A stretch of 37,317 bases of DNA from Clostridia bacterium (GCA_017625435.1 JAGAKX010000006.1:1-37317), one strand, 5' to 3'; counted from the stretch's first letter, positions 1 to 7,756 are shown. The notes: generated from the sequence alone by a model not told the origin. Numbers and translations: made by a program.

Positions 1-885
1 GCAAAGTATATGGGAAAGAAAAAGGTCATTGCCGAAACAGGTGCAGGTCAGCACGGTGTGGCTCTTGCTACCGCCGCCGCATATTTCGGCTTGGAGTGTG
101 ATATCTATATGGGTGCTGTAGATATTAAAAAGCAGGCTCCCAATGTGGCAAGAATGAAGATCCTTGGTGCAAGAGTGGTCGAGGTTACAGATGGTCTACA
201 AACCTTGAAAGAAGCAGTAGACGCTGCCTTCGCCGCATATTGCAATGAGTATAAGGACGCTATCTACTGCATAGGTTCAGTCGTCGGCCCTCATCCGTTC
301 CCGATGATGGTGAGAGACTTTCAGAGTGTTGTTGGTATTGAAGCAAGAGAACAGTTCATTGATATGACGGGTGAGCTTCCCGACGCGGTGGTTGCCTGTG
401 TGGGCGGCGGCTCAAACGCAATGGGACTTTTCTCAGGCTTTTTGAACGACCCCGTTGATATTTACGGTGTAGAGCCTCTCGGAAGAGGCATAAAAATGGG
501 TGACCACGCCGCAAGTCTCACCTATGGTGAAGAAGGCATCATGCATGGCTTTAACAGCATTATGCTGAAGGATGAAAACGGTGATCCTGCTCCCGTGTAT
601 TCCGTGGCAAGCGGTTTGGATTATCCATCCTGCGGACCGGAGCACGCATTCCTGCACGACTTGGGCAGAGTAAAATATGATGTTGTTACTGACGACGAAA
701 CCATTGATGCATTCTTTGAGCTTTCCAGAATGGAGGGTATCATCCCGGCTATTGAAAGTTCCCATGCCGTTGCTTACGGTATGAAGCTTGCAAAGACAAT
801 GGGTAAGGGATCTGTGCTTATCAACCTCTCCGGCAGAGGCGATAAGGATATGGACTATATCATTGAAAAATATGGTATTAGATAG
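1..885 (+). CDS. trpB: Tryptophan synthase beta chain, 5'-truncated by window edge
   Basis: This PLP enzyme condenses indole with L-serine to give tryptophan. The reading frame is open from base 1, so the gene starts upstream; about 294 C-terminal residues of a normal 390-400 are visible. The segment AETGAGQHG carries the catalytic Glu (Salmonella Glu109), GGGSNAMG is the phosphate-binding loop of PLP, and LSGRGDKD near the end carries the Ser that contacts the pyridine nitrogen. The PLP lysine motif lies outside the window. These motifs fit the classic TrpB1 type. The stop is followed within about 20 bases by an intrinsic terminator, so the transcript ends here; trpA, usually directly downstream, is absent from this side. 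The first ATG in the window (base 10) is internal, not a start. Confidence 0.95.
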   Translation, partial: AKYMGKKKVIAETGAGQHGVALATAAAYFGLECDIYMGAVDIKKQAPNVARMKILGARVVEVTDGLQTLKEAVDAAFAAYCNEYKDAIYCIGSVVGPHPFPMMVRDFQSVVGIEAREQFIDMTGELPDAVVACVGGGSNAMGLFSGFLNDPVDIYGVEPLGRGIKMGDHAASLTYGEEGIMHGFNSIMLKDENGDPAPVYSVASGLDYPSCGPEHAFLHDLGRVKYDVVTDDETIDAFFELSRMEGIIPAIESSHAVAYGMKLAKTMGKGSVLINLSGRGDKDMDYIIEKYGIR

Positions 886-906
886 TGTAAGAAACAAATA
901 ATTTCA

Positions 907-942
907 AAAGCCAAGATACAGTAATCGGTATCTTGGCTTTTT
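907..942 (+). terminator. Intrinsic terminator after trpB
   Basis: The arms AAAGCCAAGATAC (907-919) and GTATCTTGGCTTT (928-940) form a 13-bp stem with an 8-base loop, followed by a short T run. It sits 22 bases after the trpB stop and closes the trp transcript. Confidence 0.85.
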
Positions 943-1125
943 CTAAATATGCGTTTTAATCGCCTGTATGCAGATATTATATCTCTTATTGTACTTATGC
1001 TTTTCAAGATATGTTTTATGCATAATACCCCACTTCCCAAGTGTGACTTTTGCTTCTTCGGGTGGTAAGATGAGGTTAGGAATTAAATAGTCACCAACAC
1101 GGCGGTATTGAATTTTGTTTGACAT
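943..1125 (-). pseudogene. TnpV-like transposon protein, 3' truncated
   Basis: The start at 1125 is set by AAGGAGG (1134-1140, read on the minus strand) eight bases upstream. The 60-aa product contains GDYLIPNL, LPPEEA and LGKWGIMHKTYLEKHK, which match from memory the N-terminal half of TnpV proteins of Clostridia transposons; those are usually about 110-130 aa. After that motif the similarity stops and the frame runs through an unrelated tail to a TAG, so the gene is broken by deletion or rearrangement right next to the trpB terminator. The function of TnpV proteins is not established. The remnant is probably inert. Confidence 0.65.
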
Positions 1126-1138
1126 AATGACAGCCTCC

Positions 1139-1294
1139 TTATTTTTCACTTTTATCAATGATTTTCAATAACAGCTCGTCAACATCCTCGGTGGGCAAAT
1201 TCTCCGCCAAGAGCATATTGCGAAACTCATTCATACCGTTGATAAGTAAGTTGCACTCAAAATCCGTAAACTTAATTTTTGTCTTTCTACCCAT
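1139..1294 (-). CDS. 51-aa transposon-associated small protein
   Basis: Minus-strand ORF with ATG at 1294, a CAGGAGG ribosome site (1304-1310) and a TAA that overlaps the ribosome site of the downstream tnpV fragment, so the two look translationally coupled. The product begins MGRKTKIKFTDFE, is charged, and has a helical acidic C-terminal half. I recall similar short ORFs just upstream of tnpV in Clostridia elements but do not know a function. Its ribosome site lies in the 3' arm of a long inverted repeat (1304-1346), so translation from any read-through transcript should be blocked. It is intact, unlike tnpV. Confidence 0.6.
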   Translation of the reverse strand: MGRKTKIKFTDFECNLLINGMNEFRNMLLAENLPTEDVDELLLKIIDKSEK

Positions 1295-1303
1295 AAAAAA
1301 TGA

Positions 1304-1346
1304 CCTCCTGTTATTTGGTAGCTTTATTCTACCGCATAACAGGAGG
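1304..1346. repeat. Inverted repeat sequestering a ribosome site
   Basis: CCTCCTGTTAT (1304-1314) and ATAACAGGAGG (1336-1346) are perfect 11-bp arms, extended inside by GGTAG/CTACC across a 2-base mismatch, with a 7-base loop. In minus-strand RNA the ACAGGAGG Shine-Dalgarno of the 51-aa ORF is base-paired. It may also be the terminal inverted repeat of the old element. Confidence 0.8.
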
Positions 1347-1372
1347 TTAGTCGAATGTGTGGATATGTAATT

Positions 1373-2797
1373 TTATATCATATTAAAATGTTTTAATGCA
1401 TCCATTATGGCTTCTTCTTTTTCCTTCGGACATTTCGGCACTCGGTGTCCTTCTTTGCCCTTGTTATAATTCTCACGCTCAATAATACCACACTTAGCCT
1501 TAACTTGTGATATATAAAGACTTGACACTTTAAGACCGTGCTTCTCAAGTACATAATCCTTGATTTCCTGATATGTAGCCTTGGTTTCAGCAGCAGTAAT
1601 ATCAAGCTCTGAAAGGTCAAGCTTTATGTCGATATGTGTGTCCGGTCTGCGTTGGGACAAAAGAACAACCGTCTCCACATGATTTGTATGCGGGAACATA
1701 TCAACGGGCTGAATCTTTTTGACCTTGTAGCCGTTTTTTGTGAAAAAAGTTAAGTCGCGGGCAAGAGTTTCGGGATTGCAGGAGATATAAACCACTTTTT
1801 CGGGGGCTAAAGTGCATACACTTTTCATAAACTCAACCGTACTGCCGGCTCTCGGGGGATCCATTAAAACAACGTCGATTTTTTCGTTTTCTTCTGCTGC
1901 AGCAAGGAGAAATTCCGTAGCATCGGCACAGAAAAATCTGATATTTTCAATATTATTTATTGCGGCATTGATTCTTGCATCCCTTACGGCATCACGGTTT
2001 AATTCAACGCTTATAACCTCTTTTGCATACTGAGATGCAATAATCCCTATGGTACCGACACCTGAATAGGCATCAATCACTCTGTCTTCCTTGGAAATAT
2101 CCGCAAACTGCATTGCCTTTGAATAAAGAAGCTTTGTGCCCTCATAATTAATCTGATAGAAGGATTTTGGGGAAATACGGAAGCGGAAGCCTAAAAGCTC
2201 GTCCGTAATATACCCGTCACCGTATAATACAAATTCTTTTTCGCCGAGCACCAAACTTGTAAAGCTGTTATTCACATTCTGTACTATTGTTGTAATTTCG
2301 GGATGCACTTTTCTTAAAGCCCTGCAAAAATCATTTTTTGATTTGAATATGGGAGTTCCGGTCACAAGCACCACCATAATTTCTCCCGTGCCGAAGGCTC
2401 TTTTAACGAGAACATGTCTTAAAAAGCCTTTGCCTGTTCTGTCATCAAAAACTGTAAGATGAAAGGATTTCAGAAGCTCTCGCACGGTTACAATAATTTC
2501 ATCTGCTTTTTTATCTTCAATATAGCAAGAATCAACCTTCACGATATTGTGCGTGCTTGACTGATAAACACCTGAAATTATCATACCGCTTCTTGTTCTG
2601 CCGAAAGCTGCCTGTACTTTATTTCTGTAATGGTAAGGCTCTTTCATTCCGATAATTCTGTCAACACGGCAGAATCTGCCCAAAAGCTTTATAACCTTTG
2701 CCTGCTTGAAGCTCAACTGCTCTTCATAAGTCATATTTGTAAGCTGACAGCCGCCACATTTTTTTGCTACGGTACAGGGAAACACCTTTTCTTTCAT
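1373..2797 (-). CDS. 23S rRNA (uracil-5-)-methyltransferase, RlmC/RlmD (RumA/TrmA) family
   Basis: Predicted SAM-dependent enzyme making 5-methyluridine in 23S rRNA. The start at 2797 is chosen because GGGAGT lies seven bases upstream and a consensus promoter starts RNA at about 2837; an in-frame TTG at 2872 lies inside that promoter. The 474-aa protein opens directly with the Fe-S cysteines (CTVAKKCGGC, with a later Cys in VDSCYIE), so the N-terminal TRAM domain of RumA is absent, as in RlmC. AYSGVGTIG is the SAM motif, YISCNPETLARD holds the catalytic Cys, and NHVETVVLL holds the general-base Glu. Residues from about 385 to the end form an extra helical region (ATYQEIKDYVL to ALKHFNMI) beyond the methyltransferase fold, which I recall on many Clostridia homologues. 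Whether it targets U747 or U1939 cannot be told. Confidence 0.9.
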   Translation of the reverse strand: MKEKVFPCTVAKKCGGCQLTNMTYEEQLSFKQAKVIKLLGRFCRVDRIIGMKEPYHYRNKVQAAFGRTRSGMIISGVYQSSTHNIVKVDSCYIEDKKADEIIVTVRELLKSFHLTVFDDRTGKGFLRHVLVKRAFGTGEIMVVLVTGTPIFKSKNDFCRALRKVHPEITTIVQNVNNSFTSLVLGEKEFVLYGDGYITDELLGFRFRISPKSFYQINYEGTKLLYSKAMQFADISKEDRVIDAYSGVGTIGIIASQYAKEVISVELNRDAVRDARINAAINNIENIRFFCADATEFLLAAAEENEKIDVVLMDPPRAGSTVEFMKSVCTLAPEKVVYISCNPETLARDLTFFTKNGYKVKKIQPVDMFPHTNHVETVVLLSQRRPDTHIDIKLDLSELDITAAETKATYQEIKDYVLEKHGLKVSSLYISQVKAKCGIIERENYNKGKEGHRVPKCPKEKEEAIMDALKHFNMI

Positions 2798-2811
2798 ACA
2801 TAAACTCCCAA

Positions 2812-2842
2812 GAAAAATTGCGGTGAAATCAATCACCGCAAT
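2812..2842 (-). terminator. Terminator of the SDR gene
   Basis: ATTGCGGTGA (2817-2826) pairs with TCACCGCAAT (2833-2842) around a 6-base loop; on the minus strand a T run follows (2812-2816). It ends the transcript of the SDR gene and overlaps the predicted RNA start of the methyltransferase promoter. Confidence 0.8.
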
Positions 2843-2843
2843 A

Positions 2844-2872
2844 ATTATATTATTATTTCTTAATAAAGTCAA
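2844..2872 (-). promoter_or_regulatory. Sigma-A promoter of the rRNA methyltransferase gene
   Basis: On the minus strand TTGACT (2867-2872), a 17-bp spacer and TATAAT (2844-2849) form a near-consensus promoter. Predicted RNA start near 2837, inside the terminator stem of the upstream gene, 40 bases before the ATG. Confidence 0.8.
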
Positions 2873-2878
2873 ACAGGA

Positions 2879-3898
2879 TTATTCGCCCTTCATTTCAAGA
2901 AGCTTTGCCGTTCCGTCATAAACAGCCTGGCTTACCTTGATTGAATCTGTAATTGCAGCCTCGATATCGTCTTCGGTAGCACCGAGCTCAACGCTGTACT
3001 TTCTGTCGATGAAAAGGTTGATATCCATATTATCTGCAAGACCGTCAACATCAATACCGCTTTCGATACCCTTTTCGGCATATTCCTTTTTAACACCGCC
3101 GAGACCCATTCTCATCATCCAGGGAGGAATGGAGATAATCTTTCTGTTGTTGCCCATACCGCGTGCGGCATAAACAATTTTAAGGAACTTCTTCCAGTCC
3201 ATATTGTACATACTGATGGGCCATGCCTTTGCGCCCTTTGACTTTTCAGCCGCACCTACGATTACTTCGCCGACCTGACGAACTGTAAGCATTGCAGTAC
3301 CGCCGCCGGGATACATTGTGCAGGGAAGCTTATCCATCATCTTGATCTGCTCAATAAGGATAACCCATACAGGCTTTCTTCCGGGCTGTGTGCCGAATAT
3401 ATAAGGAAGCTCAAGAACGGCGACATCAAAATTATCATCAGCGAAGGAGAATGCAACCTCCTCCTGGTCAATACGGCTTCTGATGTAAGGATGCTTTTCG
3501 GTAAGCTTCATTTCGGGATACTGCTTTGCAGCATAAGAGAAGTATGAACCGAGAATAACGGAGTTCTTCATACCTACTTCCTTACAAAGAGGAAGAATTC
3601 TCTTGAGGGGAGCAATATTGTACTTATAATATGCATCATATACGGGGGCAGGGAATTCAACTCTTTCGTCAATGCCGGCAGCGAAAACGAAACAATCGTA
3701 GCCTTTCATCATAGCCTTGATTTCTTCGTCGCTCTTTTCATAGATATTGCAGAATTCAAGCTCCATTTCTTCGGGGATAGGTGCACCTTCGGGAAGAGGA
3801 GGAAGAGCAACACTTTTAACCTGATGTCCTCTTTCAATGAAGATTCTTGCAGCTTCGCAGCCGAGAAGACCGGTTCCGCCAATCATAAAAACTTTCAT
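2879..3898 (-). CDS. NAD-dependent epimerase/dehydratase family protein (extended SDR)
   Basis: 339-aa Rossmann-fold protein of unknown substrate. GGTGLLG (residues 7-13) is the NAD(P)-binding motif, and CFVFAAGIDE (69-78) lies where SDR proteins carry the active-site-side strand. The expected YxxxK appears as Y138-x-x-S-R142, a Lys-to-Arg change, so catalysis may be altered or the protein may act as an NAD(P)-binding factor. Ser118 or Ser121 is the likely triad Ser. There is no signal peptide, so it is cytoplasmic. The gene has its own promoter and its own terminator, so it is a single-gene unit. A bacterial sugar epimerase is less likely because the C-terminal substrate region is atypical. 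Alternative: isoflavone-reductase-like NmrA-type protein. Confidence 0.8.
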   Translation of the reverse strand: MKVFMIGGTGLLGCEAARIFIERGHQVKSVALPPLPEGAPIPEEMELEFCNIYEKSDEEIKAMMKGYDCFVFAAGIDERVEFPAPVYDAYYKYNIAPLKRILPLCKEVGMKNSVILGSYFSYAAKQYPEMKLTEKHPYIRSRIDQEEVAFSFADDNFDVAVLELPYIFGTQPGRKPVWVILIEQIKMMDKLPCTMYPGGGTAMLTVRQVGEVIVGAAEKSKGAKAWPISMYNMDWKKFLKIVYAARGMGNNRKIISIPPWMMRMGLGGVKKEYAEKGIESGIDVDGLADNMDINLFIDRKYSVELGATEDDIEAAITDSIKVSQAVYDGTAKLLEMKGE

Positions 3899-3930
3899 AA
3901 AAACAACCCTTTCACTTAATTTCTTTCAAT

Positions 3931-3959
3931 ATTTTACTGCTTTTGCAGTTCTGCTGCAA
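3931..3959 (-). promoter_or_regulatory. Probable promoter of the SDR gene
   Basis: Minus strand TTGCAG (3954-3959), 17-bp spacer, TAAAAT (3931-3936), 33 bases before the ATG at 3898. An imperfect partner is the near-palindrome TTAACA-ATA-TGTTAA at 3970-3984 just upstream, a possible operator. Confidence 0.5.
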
Positions 3960-3988
3960 CAACAATTCTTTAACAATATGTTAATTTT

Positions 3989-5353
3989 TTAGCCAAGATA
4001 CTGCATATTGTTCTGATGCTCATCGGCAGTACGTGCAAGATATATCTTGCCTTCATCATCGTGAAGGAAATAATAATAGTCGGTATTCTCCGGATGAAGC
4101 GCTGCATAGATAGCATCTGCACCGGGACAGCATATAGCACCTATGGGAAGTCCCGTTTTCTGATAAGTATCATAAACCTTCATATAGTCAGCATACTTAC
4201 CCTGTGCTTCAAGAGATTCCTTGAAGTTATCAATATACTTTGCAGTTGAGTCGCAGTTGATAAAGGGGAATGAAGAGGACTCCAGTCTGTTATAGAGAAC
4301 AGAAGCAATTACGGGCATCTGCTCTGCATCGAAAGCTTCCTTTTCAAGAATTGAGGCAATTGTTATAACCTCGTCAATGGTGTAGCCAAGCTCCTTTGCC
4401 TTTGAAGAATAGGTATCACTCCACTTGTTCTCAAAGTTTTTGAGGAAACGCTCAATAACACTTGCGGGAGATTCGCCGATATAGAATTCGTAAGTATCCG
4501 GATAAAGATATCCTTCAAGAGCTCTGTATCTCATTTCCTTATCCGTCACGGAAGAAAGGAATTCGAAATCACCGAAGATTTCTTCGTTTTCCATAGCCTT
4601 AAAGAATGCTTCTGCTGAACAAACACCGCTGTCGTCAAGCTTTGCTGCAATCTGATCAATGTTATAGCCTTCTGGGAAGGTAACCTTAACGGTATTTGAA
4701 ACAACGCCGTTTGAACGGATTTCAAGAAGCATTCCTTCAACACCCATAGCGGAATTAAGGAAATATGTACCTGCAGGGAAAACAATCTGCTTTCTGTTGC
4801 CCGAAGCATCTGTTCTTGTATCAAGCTTCATAAGTTTTGCAAAAAGCTTACAGAACATAGGATTGTTTATAAGGTCCTTTTTGCCCAGCTCGTCAATTAC
4901 CTCATAAGCATCCATATCCCTGTCAAGGACAACTCTGAAATCTGTATCGGAAACATCAATGGCAAGAACGTCATTGATGCAGCCCATAATGGGTATTCTT
5001 ATAATAAATGCGGAAACAAAAACAATAACAACAATTATTACTGCAAGAATTGAATTCTGCAGATTTGAGTTCTTCTTTTTTCTCTTCTTCTGTGTCGGAC
5101 GCTTCCCTGCCTGCGGACTCTTAGCATTTGCAGGTCTGTTTACGGGAGCTGCAGTTCGTTCTGCCGTCTGTTGCACGGGGCGCTGAGCTTTCCTGCCGGA
5201 AGATGAAGCGTTTCGATTTCCGGAATTTGCGGAAAAGTAAATCTCGCCTCTGTTTTTTACTTCATCCTTGGGCTTTTCTTCGTGTGAATTGGAATAAAAG
5301 CTTTTAAGAAGCTCATCGTACGAATCCTTGTTCTTCTTAACTTTATCATCCAT
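3989..5353 (-). CDS. mltG: Endolytic murein transglycosylase MltG (YceG family)
   Basis: MltG cuts nascent glycan strands at the membrane and is thought to set peptidoglycan strand length. The 454-aa protein has a long cytoplasmic tail (1-97) that is low-complexity and ends in a Lys/Arg cluster, one membrane helix (about 101-120), then the extracellular LysM-like and YceG domains. TIASILEKEAFDAEQMPVIA contains the catalytic Glu (E337, aligned with E. coli Glu218), and the NRL after it and LPIGAICCPG near residue 402 are family motifs. The cytoplasmic tail of nearly 100 residues is longer than in E. coli and typical of Firmicutes. The gene starts three bases after the DJ-1 family gene, with its ribosome site AAGGAGG inside the last codons of that gene, so the two are co-translated. 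Confidence 0.93.
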   Translation of the reverse strand: MDDKVKKNKDSYDELLKSFYSNSHEEKPKDEVKNRGEIYFSANSGNRNASSSGRKAQRPVQQTAERTAAPVNRPANAKSPQAGKRPTQKKRKKKNSNLQNSILAVIIVVIVFVSAFIIRIPIMGCINDVLAIDVSDTDFRVVLDRDMDAYEVIDELGKKDLINNPMFCKLFAKLMKLDTRTDASGNRKQIVFPAGTYFLNSAMGVEGMLLEIRSNGVVSNTVKVTFPEGYNIDQIAAKLDDSGVCSAEAFFKAMENEEIFGDFEFLSSVTDKEMRYRALEGYLYPDTYEFYIGESPASVIERFLKNFENKWSDTYSSKAKELGYTIDEVITIASILEKEAFDAEQMPVIASVLYNRLESSSFPFINCDSTAKYIDNFKESLEAQGKYADYMKVYDTYQKTGLPIGAICCPGADAIYAALHPENTDYYYFLHDDEGKIYLARTADEHQNNMQYLG

Positions 5354-5356
5354 ATA

Positions 5357-5917
5357 TTAAACCTCCTTGGGGAATAAACCTTTATGCTGAATTGTTGAAA
5401 TAACCTCTTCGGCTGTCTCTTTTCCCTTTACTGCAGAAATGATTTCATAAGAGAATTCAAATACACAGCCTGCACCCTTTGCAGTTATTATATTTCCGCT
5501 TTTTACACAAGGTACATTTTTAACCTGAGCACCGTCAAGCTCATCTTCAAAGCCGGGGAAGCATACTGCATTATGCCCCTTTAACAGTCCTTTTCTTCCG
5601 AGTATTATCGGAGCCGCACATATTGCACAGATAAGCTTTCCGCCGTTATAACAATAATCGGTTACAGCATTTACTGTTTCGGAAACAAAAAGATTCTCCG
5701 TGCCCGGCATTCCACCCGGAAGAATAACTCCGTCGCAAAGGTCTGTATTCACATCATTTTCACCGATGTCAGCCAAAACCTTTATGCCGTGCGTTCCGCA
5801 TATAACGGATGAGCCGATTCCAACGGTTTTAATGTCAAGCTTTGCTCGTCTCATCATATCAAGAGTTACCAAAGCTTCCGTTTCTTCAAAGCCGTCGGCA
5901 AGAAACATATAAAACAC
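5357..5917 (-). CDS. DJ-1/PfpI (ThiJ/YajL) family protein
   Basis: 186-aa cytoplasmic protein of the DJ-1 superfamily, in which members act as deglycases, chaperones or stress proteins. LADGFEETEA contains the conserved Glu (E14) that hydrogen-bonds the reactive Cys, ILPGGMPG is the oxyanion-side loop, and ICAICAAP gives the nucleophile elbow with Cys100. Full length for the DJ-1/YajL group. The start is a GTG at 5917 with AGGAAGTG seven bases upstream; an ATG three codons in is possible. It is the first gene of a unit with mltG, transcribed from a promoter at 5974-6002. The true substrate cannot be read from sequence. Confidence 0.9.
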   Translation of the reverse strand: MFYMFLADGFEETEALVTLDMMRRAKLDIKTVGIGSSVICGTHGIKVLADIGENDVNTDLCDGVILPGGMPGTENLFVSETVNAVTDYCYNGGKLICAICAAPIILGRKGLLKGHNAVCFPGFEDELDGAQVKNVPCVKSGNIITAKGAGCVFEFSYEIISAVKGKETAEEVISTIQHKGLFPKEV

Positions 5918-5973
5918 AAAATCACTTCCTGCAAATTAAACGGAAAATAATCATATCTATCCATTTTGACGAT

Positions 5974-6002
5974 ATTATAGCAAATAAAATAAACTTTTAC
6001 AA
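5974..6002 (-). promoter_or_regulatory. Promoter of the DJ-1-mltG unit
   Basis: Minus strand TTGTAA (5997-6002), 17-bp spacer, TATAAT (5974-5979), preceded by GC. Lies between the sigE terminator and the GTG start. Confidence 0.7.
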
Positions 6003-6021
6003 GAGTAATATTTTTAATATT

Positions 6022-6057
6022 TATTAAAACAGCGGTATCCTTTACGGGATACCGCTG
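6022..6057 (-). terminator. Terminator after spoIIGA-sigE
   Basis: CAGCGGTATCC (6030-6040) and GGATACCGCTG (6047-6057) form a perfect 11-bp stem, followed on the minus strand by TTTTAATA. Confidence 0.9.
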
Positions 6058-6071
6058 CAAATAACCTGTTT

Positions 6072-6809
6072 TCAGCCGTAAATATGCTGTTTTTCCATTT
6101 CAGCTTTCAGACTGCTCAGTATTTTCTTTTCTATTCTTGAAATATAACTCTGAGATATTCCCAGCATATCTGCAACTTCCTTCTGCGTATACTCTTTTTC
6201 CGAGCCGAGCCCGAACCGGAGATATATGATTCTTTTTTCTCTTTCAGGCAGGCTGTCAACAGCCTCCATAAGAACTCTTACCACATCGTCGTTTTCTATT
6301 TCGAGACTTACGGTATCCTCTTCCGTTGAAAGAATGTCGCTGAGAAGCAGCTCATTTCCGTCCCAGTCAACATTAAGAGGCTCGTCAATTGAAATCTCGG
6401 TTTTTCTGTGTCCGATTTTCCTTAAATACATCAGCACTTCATTTTCTATGCAACGGCTCGCATAGGTCGCAAGCTTAATATTCTTTGTGGGACAGAATGT
6501 TCTTACAGCCTTTATAAGTCCTATTGTTCCTATCGAAATCAGATCATCAATGGCGACTCCCGATTTTTCAAATTTCTTTGCTATATATACAACAAGCCTG
6601 AGATTATGTACTATCAGCTTATTATTTGCCTCCTCGCTCCCCTTTTCTTTTAGTGCAAAGTAATATTCCTCTTCTTCTTTTGTAAGCGGTTCAGGTAAAA
6701 CCTGGGAGCTGTTTATAAACAACAGATTGTCTTCTTTATCTTTTCTTTTTATCTTCCCGACACTTTCTATTTTCTGTTTTAGCCTTATAAGCTTTTCATA
6801 AAAGTTCAA
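6072..6809 (-). CDS. sigE: Sporulation sigma factor SigE (pro-sigma-E)
   Basis: Early mother-cell sigma factor, made as an inactive membrane-associated precursor and activated by SpoIIGA cleavage. The 245-aa protein has an N-terminal basic pro-region (about residues 1-30), then region 2 with NLRLVVYIAKKFE, DDLISIGTIGLIKAV and LATYASRCIENEVLMYLR, and region 4 with the helix-turn-helix YTQKEVADMLGISQSYISRIEK. NVDWDGNELLLSDIL and the tail match SigE rather than SigG or SigF. The start is a TTG at 6809, with AGGTGA six bases upstream and the spoIIGA TGA just before it, so translation is probably coupled. In Bacillus sigG follows; here a terminator and an unrelated DJ-1 gene follow. Confidence 0.95.
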   Translation of the reverse strand: MNFYEKLIRLKQKIESVGKIKRKDKEDNLLFINSSQVLPEPLTKEEEEYYFALKEKGSEEANNKLIVHNLRLVVYIAKKFEKSGVAIDDLISIGTIGLIKAVRTFCPTKNIKLATYASRCIENEVLMYLRKIGHRKTEISIDEPLNVDWDGNELLLSDILSTEEDTVSLEIENDDVVRVLMEAVDSLPEREKRIIYLRFGLGSEKEYTQKEVADMLGISQSYISRIEKKILSSLKAEMEKQHIYG

Positions 6810-6810
6810 C

Positions 6811-7686
6811 TCATATCACCTGCCCTGTAACCGATTCATTTATCAAAGCCGAATACGCCTTTCCTTCAAAGGTATTATCCGCAACAGCAATTGTAGGCTT
6901 TTCTATAATTTTTTTCATATCATTACCCGAAATTACGGCTTTTTCTGCCGTAAAGGCTGGAATAAAACAGCTGTTTCCGAGAGTTCTCACCGGAAGAAGC
7001 CTGATTTTTCCGCTGAAGCCTTCATATTCACCGTATTCAAAGAAGCTGCGTATTTCATCGTAAAATGATTTTTCGAGAAGAGGTTTTATTTCTTCGGATG
7101 AAATAATTATTACCGGTCTTCCCGTAAAAACATCCTGAAGACTGTTTCCTGAATCATAGAAGGATTTAACATTTATTGTTCTTCCGCCGTAATATATTTC
7201 AGTATCAAAAATCAGATCATTTTTACGCTTCATAAGAATACATCTGTTTATAATTTTTATCAGAAAAAACGAAGCACATACAATGAGAATAACTGCAGAA
7301 ATACTGAAATCAACATATATAAAGCCGTTGTTTGCAATGACAGAATCGCTGCTGATAAGCATACCGGCAGCAAGCATTATTCCTGCAAGAAGAAGACTTA
7401 CCCCGTTGAACATAAAAAAGCACTTGAGATATAGTCTGATACTATGTACCTTAAAGGACAGCAAAACTATTATTAACGATACGAACACTCTTATAAAAAA
7501 AGAAAAAAACGGATTAACAGGCGGTGCGAGAATTATCAGAGACAAAAAGCCTCCTGCAAGAGAGCCTGCTACATATCTTGTTTTCTCCGATTCTATTTTT
7601 AATATTTCCGATGTAATGATTACAATTATCATCGTTATGACAATATTAAGAATCACAAGCAAATCTGCATATATAACTGTCTGCAC
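6811..7686 (-). CDS. spoIIGA: Sigma-E processing peptidase SpoIIGA
   Basis: Membrane aspartic peptidase that cleaves pro-sigma-E in the mother cell after a signal from the forespore protein SpoIIR. The start is put at a GTG (7686) with GTGGGGGCGG upstream, giving 291 aa (Bacillus 309). The N-terminal half has about five membrane helices (first about 3-25, then regions around 42-55, 60-80, 90-115 and 125-150), and the C-terminal half is the soluble peptidase domain with FYDSGNSL; the catalytic Asp is about residue 178 (Bacillus Asp183). The gene ends one base before the sigE start codon. The upstream ORF extension to 7773 crosses the prmA terminator and promoter, so it is excluded. Confidence 0.93.
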   Translation of the reverse strand: MQTVIYADLLVILNIVITMIIVIITSEILKIESEKTRYVAGSLAGGFLSLIILAPPVNPFFSFFIRVFVSLIIVLLSFKVHSIRLYLKCFFMFNGVSLLLAGIMLAAGMLISSDSVIANNGFIYVDFSISAVILIVCASFFLIKIINRCILMKRKNDLIFDTEIYYGGRTINVKSFYDSGNSLQDVFTGRPVIIISSEEIKPLLEKSFYDEIRSFFEYGEYEGFSGKIRLLPVRTLGNSCFIPAFTAEKAVISGNDMKKIIEKPTIAVADNTFEGKAYSALINESVTGQVI

Positions 7687-7714
7687 AAAACCGCCCCCAC
7701 ATAAATCAACATAG

Positions 7715-7748
7715 ATTATATAACGGGAGAGCTGATTTTTTTGTCGTT
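7715..7748 (-). promoter_or_regulatory. Candidate spoIIG promoter with weak 0A-like box
   Basis: A perfect TATAAT (7715-7720, minus) lies 28 bases before the GTG, but no -35 element is present at 17 bp. About 21 bases upstream is TGTCGTT (7742-7748, plus), matching five of seven bases of the Spo0A box TGTCGAA. In Bacillus this operon is activated by phosphorylated Spo0A from a promoter with a poor, misplaced -35; the layout fits, the box match is weak. Confidence 0.4.
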
Positions 7749-7756
7749 TCACGGCA

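Larger units (their letters stand above)
943..1346 (-). mobile_element. Decayed TnpV-type transposon remnant
   Basis: On the minus strand this segment holds an inverted repeat, a 51-aa ORF and the first 40 or so codons of a TnpV-like gene, each with a strong ribosome site, in the order typical of small accessory genes of Firmicutes transposons. No transposase or recombinase remains. It lies between the trpB terminator and the end of an rRNA methyltransferase gene. The element limits are my estimate; I could not identify target duplications. Confidence 0.55.

Noticed and set aside
433..897. 154-codon minus-strand frame opposite trpB
   Set aside because: Antisense shadow of a well-conserved gene, with no ribosome site and no recognisable protein.
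2798..2872. N-terminal extension of the rRNA methyltransferase from a TTG at 2872
   Set aside because: It covers the promoter and the upstream terminator; the family starts at the Fe-S cysteines and a ribosome site precedes ATG 2797.
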